A stretch of 12,102 bases of DNA from an uncultured Synergistales bacterium (GTDB taxonomy: Bacteria > Synergistota > Synergistia > Synergistales > Aminobacteriaceae): positions 5,717-17,818 of the forward strand of contig CAJOED010000063.1 of the NCBI GenBank assembly GCA_905233335.1, given 5' to 3'. Below are positions 7,098 through 12,102 of the stretch, in pieces. How positions within the stretch are numbered: position 1 is the first letter of the stretch; each line of letters begins with the position of its first letter. The notes below the pieces were generated by a model, which saw only the letters and a program-made list of their open reading frames with translations, ran no database searches and was not told the origin of the DNA. The position numbers and the translations under genes were made by a program.

Positions 7098-7780
7098 TAT
7101 CCTGAATAGCTCCCTCCTTTTTCGTCCCGCACAAGCCGCCCGCTGTCAAGTTCTATTACACGCTGTCGTGATGAGTTCACTATGCTCTGATTGTGCGTTG
7201 ACATTACTACAGTAACACCCGCCGCGTTAATCGCAAAAAGTATCTTCATGACTTCCGCCGCCGTGTGAAAGTCAAGATTTCCGGTCGGTTCGTCCGCTAT
7301 GAACAGTGAAGGAGATCCCGCAAGTGCCCGGGCGATTGCGACCCTCTGCTGTTCTCCTCCCGATAACTGTGCCGGACGCATTGCCCTTCTCCGCCATAAG
7401 CCGACCTGATTGATTACGTCCTTTGCCCTTTCAGCAACGATTCTTTTTGGGACGGACATAGCTTCCATTACGAACGCTATATTCTCGTAGACTGTCAGCG
7501 AGGGAATGAGGCGGAAATCCTGCGCAACAAGTCCGACATCACGACGGTAATAGGGAACGTCCGCGCTCCTCATTCGACGGAGGTCTACATTGCCGACTGC
7601 TACAGTGCCTTTTGACGGGAGAATTTCACGGGTAATAAGCCGGAGGAGTGTAGACTTGCCGGATCCCGTCTGCCCGATGACATAGACAAACTCTCCCTGC
7701 TCTATGTTCAGATTTATATCAACTAATGCGGCTATGTCAGGCTCAAAAATTTTGCTGACCCCTGAAAAATTTATGTTCAT
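7097..7780 (-). CDS. ftsE: Cell division ATP-binding protein FtsE
   Basis: FtsE is the cytoplasmic ATPase of FtsEX. The 227-residue length is typical. All ABC motifs are present: Walker A GQTGSGKST (36-44), Q-loop Gln87 in VAQDFRL, signature LSGGEQQR (139-146), Walker B LFIADE (159-164) followed by PTGNLD, and the switch His196 in STHN. VAQDFRLIPSLTVYENIAF is the wording usual in FtsE. ATG 7780 overlaps the stop of the upstream unknown gene by four bases (ATGA) and has a strong AGGGGG site. FtsX follows with a one-base overlap, so the two subunits should be made in matched amounts. Confidence 0.96.
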   Translation of the reverse strand: MNINFSGVSKIFEPDIAALVDINLNIEQGEFVYVIGQTGSGKSTLLRLITREILPSKGTVAVGNVDLRRMRSADVPYYRRDVGLVAQDFRLIPSLTVYENIAFVMEAMSVPKRIVAERAKDVINQVGLWRRRAMRPAQLSGGEQQRVAIARALAGSPSLFIADEPTGNLDFHTAAEVMKILFAINAAGVTVVMSTHNQSIVNSSRQRVIELDSGRLVRDEKGGSYSG

Positions 7781-8670
7781 ATTACGCCCCCTTTATATTT
7801 TGCACGTTCAATCATTGCTTTCTGTGTGTCATGTTCTGCCCATGAAGCCAAAATAATATCATGCACTGTCATTTTCTTTTTTTCGCGAAGGTCAAACCAT
7901 AAGTTGTGGCTGTAGAGAAGCCAGCATGTGAACATAGTATTCTTGTCGCGCCCGAAACGACCCAGCACAAGCCAGCCCGAAACAGGATTATAGACGACAA
8001 TCGGAGAAACATTCTGCAAGGCCATCCGTTTCAGTTCGATGCGGGAAAAAGATAACTCTTCAAGTTCCGCAAGAGCTTCTTCATCGGGCATGTCCTGAAT
8101 GGAAAACCATAGGCGCATTGTGTTATTCTGTTTCGTGAAGTTTTCGGGGTCTGCTTTCAGCCAGGCTTTTATGCGTCCGACAGCTTCCATTTCTCCACGT
8201 GCGAGCGCAAAACGTACAGTCCAGTATGTCTTGCACAGCACTAAATCATTCCTCATGAACTCGGCAAAATATTCCTCATCAAGAAACTCTGCGCTGTCAG
8301 AAGCAAATGCAGGATTGCCGCGCATAAATGTACGGAGCATTAAGACCGTAGCTGAATGTCGTCCGGGGGGTTCTGACTGCTGCAATAATTCTTTGCGGAG
8401 TGCGTTCACTGTTACGGCGGGTAATACTGTCGGAGGAGTGCCGTCATTCAGGAGTGATAATTTTTCGCCTTCATACAGAAATACATTCTTGGGCTGTGTT
8501 CCGGGAGTTTCGCTGGCGTATATCCATTTGTCGCTGCCTGTGCCGAGCAAGTACTTGTTGTGAGGAAGCAATAACATTACTGAAGGTTCGTCGGGCATAG
8601 TTATAGTGTCAGGTATATTTTCGGGCGGTAATTCTGCAAGTGTTCCGTTTGACATCAATTCAAGCAGCAA
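7777..8670 (-). CDS. Hypothetical protein encoded directly before ftsE
   Basis: I do not recognise a family. The protein has about 297 residues, no signal peptide and no membrane segment, so it is likely cytoplasmic. Visible features are an N-terminal MLLELMSNGTLAELPPENIP, a predicted strand-rich part with MLLLPHNKYLLGTGSDKWIY, a helical middle rich in acidic and aromatic residues (EFLDEEYFAEFMRNDLVLCK), and a C-terminal WLVLGRFGRDKNTMF followed by TCWLLYSHNLWFDLREKKK. I chose TTG 8670 because AGAGGTGA sits 8 bases upstream; the longer frame from GTG 8682 would start inside that ribosome site. The four-base overlap with ftsE suggests it is co-translated with the division complex, so a link to FtsEX or envelope control is possible, but that is inference from position only. 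Confidence 0.8.
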   Translation of the reverse strand: MLLELMSNGTLAELPPENIPDTITMPDEPSVMLLLPHNKYLLGTGSDKWIYASETPGTQPKNVFLYEGEKLSLLNDGTPPTVLPAVTVNALRKELLQQSEPPGRHSATVLMLRTFMRGNPAFASDSAEFLDEEYFAEFMRNDLVLCKTYWTVRFALARGEMEAVGRIKAWLKADPENFTKQNNTMRLWFSIQDMPDEEALAELEELSFSRIELKRMALQNVSPIVVYNPVSGWLVLGRFGRDKNTMFTCWLLYSHNLWFDLREKKKMTVHDIILASWAEHDTQKAMIERAKYKGGVI

Positions 8671-8677
8671 TTTTTTT

Positions 8678-8686
8678 CTCACCTCT
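8678..8686 (-). promoter_or_regulatory. Ribosome binding site that fixes the start of the gene before ftsE
   Basis: The minus strand reads AGAGGTGAG here, followed by seven A residues and TTG at 8670. The GTG at 8682 lies inside this site and so lacks a usable ribosome site of its own. This favours TTG 8670 as the start. Confidence 0.55.
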
Positions 8687-8702
8687 TATCATGAAATACT
8701 AA

Positions 8703-9608
8703 TTATATATCACTCAATAACAAACCATGACGCAAACCGTTTATGCTCACGACGCATGAAGGAGCATTCATGACCTGCAGAGCCGTAAAGACTATGCACG
8801 CGCTCCCAAGAATGACATCTGCACGCGAGGCAGGAAGCCCGATGATGTTTTCGCGTTCGTCCAGTGTCAGTGATGAGTACATGCGTATCTGTCGCCGAAT
8901 ATCGCGCATCGTGAGTGTGCTCCCGTGAAGTTTTGAGGGCATGAAGTTTTCGCACGCAAATTTTACGCTGGCCATTGAGACGACACCTCCGCCGACACCG
9001 ATAATTCGTGAAGCACTGAAAGTATCTATCTTGTTGTCGAGGAATAATTTTTTGACGTAACCGACGGCATCATCGCATGAAGAATTTTTGACGGGGGAAT
9101 TGTGAGAGCAAAAAAAACGTTCCGACAAGTTCACCGCACCGACCGGAACGCTCACGATATTATTCACTTGGCCGTCATGCCCGCGAACGAACTCTGTACT
9201 TCCTCCGCCCGTGTCGAACATAACAACATCGCCCGAAACATCGAAACCATCAACAGCACCGATCCATGAATATTTTGCTTCATCTTCGCCGGAGAATATA
9301 TGAACGTCCAGGCCTGTAACGTCGCGTACCATGTTCACGAAATCGCCGGAATTTTTTGCGGTGCGTAGAGCCATTGTCCCGGCAATGAAGATTTTTGCGC
9401 CCAAGTGCTTGGCTTTTCTCGTCATTCGCGCAACAGCTTCACACGATGACTTCATGCTGTCGGTGGAGAGCAGGCCGCTTGATGACATCCCCCGGCCAAG
9501 ACGCACTACTTCGGTCTCATCACGTATGACGCTCACATGATGAGCACTGACACGAGCCACGCGCATCTTGATGGAGTTGCTGCCGATGTCGATTACTGCT
9601 CTAATCAT
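8703..9608 (-). CDS. ppx: Exopolyphosphatase / pppGpp phosphatase family protein (short form)
   Basis: This belongs to the Ppx/GppA family of the actin-like ATPase fold, which removes phosphate from polyphosphate ends or from pppGpp. Its 301 residues match the short form without the C-terminal HD-like domain. Numbered from ATG 9608, the signatures are IDIGSNSIKM (6-15), AGTMALRTAKN (77-87), the catalytic-Glu segment FSGEDEAKYSWIGA (104-117), FDTGGGSTEF (131-140), PVGAVNLSERF (155-165), GVGGGVVSMA (205-214), GLPASRADVILGSACI (257-272) and SINGLRHGLLL near the end. ATG 9608 is preferred over ATG 9611 because GAGG lies 7 bases before it, against 4. Its start overlaps the end of a 46-codon frame by eight bases. 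Substrate choice between polyphosphate and pppGpp cannot be read from sequence. Confidence 0.92.
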   Translation of the reverse strand: MIRAVIDIGSNSIKMRVARVSAHHVSVIRDETEVVRLGRGMSSSGLLSTDSMKSSCEAVARMTRKAKHLGAKIFIAGTMALRTAKNSGDFVNMVRDVTGLDVHIFSGEDEAKYSWIGAVDGFDVSGDVVMFDTGGGSTEFVRGHDGQVNNIVSVPVGAVNLSERFFCSHNSPVKNSSCDDAVGYVKKLFLDNKIDTFSASRIIGVGGGVVSMASVKFACENFMPSKLHGSTLTMRDIRRQIRMYSSLTLDERENIIGLPASRADVILGSACIVFTALQVMNAPSCVVSINGLRHGLLLSDI

Positions 9609-9620
9609 CATGACACCTCA
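9589..9620 (-). repeat. Direct repeat copy A: ppx initiation region
   Basis: On the minus strand this segment holds TGAGG, the ATGATG start and the first codons of ppx. It matches 9722-9753 at 27 of 32 positions, with an unbroken 16-base match (9595-9610 and 9728-9743), exactly 133 bases apart. It includes the ribosome site, the GAT GAT TAG stop context and the codons for MIRAVID. Confidence 0.8.
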
Positions 9621-9741
9621 CAACACCCTCACACGCTACAGCCTCAACGACTGACCCCGTACGCCTAGCGCAATACACACCGCCGCACTTCATGAAGCCC
9701 AACACGACGAGAAACAACCCATCAATCACTGCTCTAATCAT
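9601..9741 (-). CDS. Candidate 46-residue ORF between yibE/F and ppx
   Basis: ATG 9741 has GAGG 7 bases upstream and overlaps the yibE/F stop by eight bases. The frame runs through the otherwise empty spacer and ends in GAT GAT TAG, overlapping ppx by eight bases in exactly the same way. The product begins MIRAVIDG, copying the first seven residues of ppx, then a short hydrophobic run (LFLVVLGFM), then a Cys-containing part (KCGGVYCARR) and ends VVRCHDD. It has five cysteines, unusual for a chance frame but also for a cytosolic protein. It could be a new small gene born by duplication, a decayed copy of the ppx start, or a translational bridge. I cannot assign a function. Confidence 0.4.
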   Translation of the reverse strand: MIRAVIDGLFLVVLGFMKCGGVYCARRTGSVVEAVACEGVVRCHDD

Positions 9742-9753
9742 CACGCCGCCTCA
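9722..9753 (-). repeat. Direct repeat copy B: end of yibE/F gene and start of 46-codon frame
   Basis: This is the second copy of the junction sequence at 9589-9620. Here it encodes the last residues and stop of the YibE/F protein in one frame and GAGG plus the ATG of a 46-codon frame in another. The five differences fall outside the 16-base core. The repeat suggests a local tandem duplication of the original yibE/F-ppx junction. Confidence 0.8.
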
Positions 9754-10855
9754 ATGACTCCTGCATCACGAAACAAAACGCCGTCGCAGGTATCGTGAAC
9801 AGAAGACCTAGAGTCCCCGCTATGCTCTGTACGATTTCCTGCGCTATATAGGGGTCATTCATTATGCCGGAAAGTTCTACGCCCGAACTGCATATCAGCA
9901 CTGCCATCGGAAGTGAGCTTCCCATGTATGCCAGTATCAGCGTGTTAATCATGCTTCCGAGAACTTCACTGCCGACGTTCAAGCCCGCAAGTAATAGTCT
10001 GTCGAGGGGGATATTATTATCGTAGTCGACGAACTCCGACATTGATGCCGTAACAGACACACCGACATCAAGCACCGCACCTATTGACCCGATGAGCACC
10101 GACGCAAGCAGTATCCCGCGCATGTTCAGCCCCGGCAACGTCGACGCAAGCAGTGCAGCACCTTCACCCGCAAGCCCGGACAACTGCCATAAATACACCA
10201 TCAACGCCCCGCACATGAAGCCGCATAACACTCCGCCAAGACTGCCCATTAACGCAACAAGCATATATCGCAGGTGATGCACGACACACAATATGGTTAC
10301 TGTAGAGATTATGAGGACGGAAGCTAACGCAAGCAGTACGGGAGACCAGCCCTGACTGATGAGGGGTATCATCGCGAAAATCAGAACGACAACCGACGCT
10401 CCGAGTCCCAAAAGCGCAAGAAATCCACGCATACCAGTAAGAGCAATCAGCACACAGCACACAGCCATAATCACACCTGCTACTGACGAAACACGGAATG
10501 CGTCCGCAATTGAGTACTGCACTCTGCCGTCGCTGAACATGTCCCACACTAACAGATACCTTCTGCCCGGCTTGACCTGAATCCCTGTTCCCGCAAGTCG
10601 TACTGTCTTCACCGTGAGAACTTTATCGCTGTCGTTCCCTGAAAGCACCTGCATAACCGTATCACGTTCGAGCATCTCGTAAGCGTCTTCATGTTCTTCT
10701 GTCGTCGTGATTACCTGTTCGGGTGAAGCATCAATCACGCGCACAATGAGTGAGTCGTTGTTGTTCCAGTTGTGAATGGCGAAATAGTCAACAGCAGAGT
10801 AGAACGCCCATGATATTAACAACGCCGCAGAAATTTTCAGCAGAAATTTTTTCAT
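9734..10855 (-). CDS. YibE/F-family multipass membrane protein
   Basis: The 373-residue protein fits the YibE/F-like family, whose biochemical role is not established. It has an N-terminal membrane anchor (about 8-25), a soluble extracytoplasmic domain (26-120, with strand-rich LTVKTVRLAGTGIQVKPG) and about seven further membrane segments from 122 to 365. The family hallmark GAVLDVGVSVTASMSEF (259-275), GLNVGSEVLGSMINTLILAY (291-310) and the final helix before MQESLRRRDD are all present. ATG 10855 overlaps the stop of the pseudouridine synthase gene by four bases (ATGA) and has a strong GGAGGAG site. A role in small-molecule transport has been suggested for relatives, but nothing here shows a substrate. 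Confidence 0.9.
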   Translation of the reverse strand: MKKFLLKISAALLISWAFYSAVDYFAIHNWNNNDSLIVRVIDASPEQVITTTEEHEDAYEMLERDTVMQVLSGNDSDKVLTVKTVRLAGTGIQVKPGRRYLLVWDMFSDGRVQYSIADAFRVSSVAGVIMAVCCVLIALTGMRGFLALLGLGASVVVLIFAMIPLISQGWSPVLLALASVLIISTVTILCVVHHLRYMLVALMGSLGGVLCGFMCGALMVYLWQLSGLAGEGAALLASTLPGLNMRGILLASVLIGSIGAVLDVGVSVTASMSEFVDYDNNIPLDRLLLAGLNVGSEVLGSMINTLILAYMGSSLPMAVLICSSGVELSGIMNDPYIAQEIVQSIAGTLGLLFTIPATAFCFVMQESLRRRDD

Positions 10856-11766
10856 GACAACTCCTCCGCGTTAATGAAGTTCTGCATGTCGTCAGGAAGT
10901 GGAGCAGAAAACTTTTTCCCGGCAACCTCATCAAGGCATGAAGGGAGTGCTTCCGGGAACTGTAACATGTACGCATGTAGCAGCGGACGTTTCACCATAT
11001 CGCCCTTCTCCCTGTTAGCGTCAAAATCACCGTATTTTCTGTCGCCGAGTATGGGGTGTCCGATGTGTGCCATGTGAACGCGTGCCTGATGTGTTCTGCC
11101 CGTGAGAAGCTCAAGCTCCACCAGCGAAAATTTTTCGTTCGACGCGAGGCATGTACATTTTGTGCGGGCTGTCAGTCCGTCGGGTGATACAGTTACGGTG
11201 TTGCTGTCGGGGTCTTTCAGGAGTGGAGCATCTATCATCGTGTCGGGGGCTTTTCCGGTAACGATTGCACGGTAGAATTTTCTGATTGTGCGTTCCCTGA
11301 ATACTTCTTCAAGCGAGCGCAATGCATCACCGTGAAGAGCAACCGTGAGAACTCCCGTAGTGTTTCGGTCAAGTCTGTGAGCAGGAGCAGGGGTCTTTGT
11401 GCCGAGAACTCCCCAGACGCGGCTGATGACACTATCACCGTAATATTCGTTCGGCTGTACGAGAATCCCGGCGGGTTTGTTGAGGATTAATACGTTTTCG
11501 CCCTGAAAGATTACGCTGATGTTTCCCCATGTGTTGTAGGTGTTTATGTGAGTGCCGTCATCTGTCAGAGTCCAGGGAACAGAAAGCTCATCACCAGCCG
11601 AAACCCGGAATGCGTGCTTGCGGACTCTCTTGGTATTGACGCGTACTTCTCCTTTGCGTATGGACATCATGATTTCGTCTAACGCTATCCACTTGAACAT
11701 TGAGCGTAGTGTGCGGTCAAGTCTGCGGCCGTCATTGTCCTGTGTGATTTTTATTGTGCTAATCAT
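10852..11766 (-). CDS. RluA-family 23S rRNA/tRNA pseudouridine synthase
   Basis: The enzyme isomerises specific uridines to pseudouridine in RNA in the cytoplasm. The 304 residues hold an N-terminal S4 RNA-binding domain (about 13-65: RRLDRTLRSM, IRKGEVRVNTKRV) and the RluA catalytic domain (about 85-250). The catalytic Asp133 sits in AHRLDRNTTGVL (129-140). Other family blocks are ILNKPAGILVQP (94-105), ELLTGRTHQARVHMAHIGHP (219-238) and ILGDRKYG (239-246). S4 plus catalytic domain is the RluC/RluD plan; which uridines are targeted cannot be read, so I give no symbol. ATG 11766 has GGGAGA 9 bases upstream, inside the last codons of the truncated ABC gene, and lies 3 bases after that gene's stop. 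Confidence 0.93.
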   Translation of the reverse strand: MISTIKITQDNDGRRLDRTLRSMFKWIALDEIMMSIRKGEVRVNTKRVRKHAFRVSAGDELSVPWTLTDDGTHINTYNTWGNISVIFQGENVLILNKPAGILVQPNEYYGDSVISRVWGVLGTKTPAPAHRLDRNTTGVLTVALHGDALRSLEEVFRERTIRKFYRAIVTGKAPDTMIDAPLLKDPDSNTVTVSPDGLTARTKCTCLASNEKFSLVELELLTGRTHQARVHMAHIGHPILGDRKYGDFDANREKGDMVKRPLLHAYMLQFPEALPSCLDEVAGKKFSAPLPDDMQNFINAEELS

Positions 11767-11769
11767 TCG

Positions 11770-12033
11770 TCATATTCTCCCGTAGTATGTGTTCGGCGTT
11801 GCTGTGTGTTGCAGTGTGGAAAATTCCCGGCGTGAAAAGTTCCTCACCTCGCGGCCATGAAGGAGAACGTTTCCCGAATACCCCATCAATCCCGCAAGCA
11901 CTCGCATGAACGTTGACTTGCCCGAACCGTTAGGGCCGATTAACGATACGAGGCCGGAAGGAATATCGAGCGTAATATTTCTGAGGACTAACTTCTTTCC
12001 GTAACCAGCAAAAAGATTCCTGACACTGTACAA
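11770..12033 (-). pseudogene. Truncated ABC transporter ATPase (N-terminal 87 residues only)
   Basis: The frame encodes the start of an importer-type ABC ATPase, close in style to FecE/FepC/BtuD proteins: VRNLFAGYGKKLVLRNITLD, Walker A GPNGSGKST (33-41), RVLAGLM and REVRNFSRREFSTL (61-74). It then diverges (QHTATPNTYYGRI) and stops where the Q-loop should appear. The signature motif, Walker B and switch His are absent, and no continuation is visible in another frame because the pseudouridine synthase gene begins 3 bases later. A complete ATPase of this type has about 250 residues, so roughly two thirds are gone, most simply by deletion. The start is TTG 12033 with no clear ribosome site. It may survive only because its end carries the ribosome site for the next gene. 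Confidence 0.75.
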
Positions 12034-12039
12034 TCTGAT

Positions 12040-12102
12040 TCAGCGGCAATATTTCTTGAGTTCGGAGCGCAAATACTCGTAGCGTTCACGTTTCTCCGTC
12101 CG
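12040..12102 (-). CDS. C-terminal end of an unidentified gene (cut by window edge)
   Basis: A frame open from the window edge ends in TGA at 12042-12040. It encodes a final RTEKRERYEYLRSELKKYCR, a highly charged stretch that looks like a terminal helix. The stop is 6 bases before the TTG of the truncated ABC gene, matching the tight spacing elsewhere in the operon. Twenty residues are not enough to name a family. Confidence 0.55.
   Translation of the reverse strand, partial: RTEKRERYEYLRSELKKYCR

Noticed and set aside
8099..8563. 154-codon plus-strand open frame opposite the unknown gene before ftsE
   Set aside because: The minus-strand frame is longer, has a good ribosome site and overlaps ftsE in operon fashion; the plus-strand frame has no such support.
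8702..8707. TATAAT on the minus strand overlapping the ppx stop
   Set aside because: No acceptable -35 box lies 16-18 bases upstream, and the string arises from the Asp-Ile-stop codons in an AT-rich patch, so I did not call a promoter.
9612..9733. Terminator, small RNA or insertion-sequence remnant in the gap before ppx
   Set aside because: I found no stem-loop followed by a T run, no inverted terminal repeats and no transposase fragment; the repeats are direct and coincide with the gene junctions.
11770..11830. Frameshift as the cause of the short ABC gene
   Set aside because: The other minus-strand frames here show no Q-loop or later ABC motif, and the next gene begins within 3 bases of the stop, so a deletion fits better than a frameshift.

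Overview
The window is a dense bacterial chromosomal segment in which every gene I can support lies on the minus strand. Transcription therefore runs from base 12102 towards base 1. Most neighbours overlap by 1 to 8 bases or sit within about 20 bases of each other. I see no convincing intrinsic terminator, tRNA, rRNA, CRISPR array, transposase or origin. No stretch over 300 bases lacks a gene. The layout (ppx/gppA, unknown gene, ftsE, ftsX, two EnvC-like M23 proteins, S41 protease, purA), the base composition and the frequent TTG starts fit an anaerobic, host-associated member of the Synergistota. That placement is from memory of gene order and is tentative.

In transcription order: (1) the last codons of an unidentified gene (12102-12040). 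(2) A shortened ABC-transporter ATPase that ends just after where its Q-loop should be (12033-11770). (3) An RluA-family pseudouridine synthase (11766-10852). (4) A YibE/F-family membrane protein (10855-9734). (5) A 133-base spacer holding a possible 46-residue ORF, bounded by two copies of the same gene-junction sequence. (6) A short Ppx/GppA phosphatase (9608-8703). (7) An unknown cytoplasmic protein (8670-7777). (8) ftsE and ftsX (7780-6201). (9) A possible 27-residue ORF (6199-6116). (10) Two EnvC-like coiled-coil/LytM proteins (6119-4983 and 4970-3753). (11) A CtpA-type S41 protease (3702-2455). (12) purA (2449-1160). (13) rimI (1155-706). (14) An 81-residue unknown protein (701-456). (15) The first half of a GT92-like glycosyltransferase (448 to the window edge).

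The functional core is 7780-2455. FtsEX is an inner-membrane ABC complex that activates periplasmic peptidoglycan hydrolysis at the division site. Here it is followed by two EnvC-type partners. The first keeps the M23 metal ligands. The second has lost two of them (His to Asn and His to Gly) and looks like a non-catalytic activator or scaffold. A secreted PDZ protease of a type known to control such hydrolases elsewhere ends the set. The flanking genes (purA, rimI, rlu, ppx) are housekeeping.

No clearly new defence or mobile system is visible. The items most worth a second look are the duplicated initiation region between yibE/F and ppx with its candidate small ORF, the active/inactive EnvC pair with a CtpA protease, the candidate microprotein between ftsX and envC, and the truncated ABC ATPase left in the operon.
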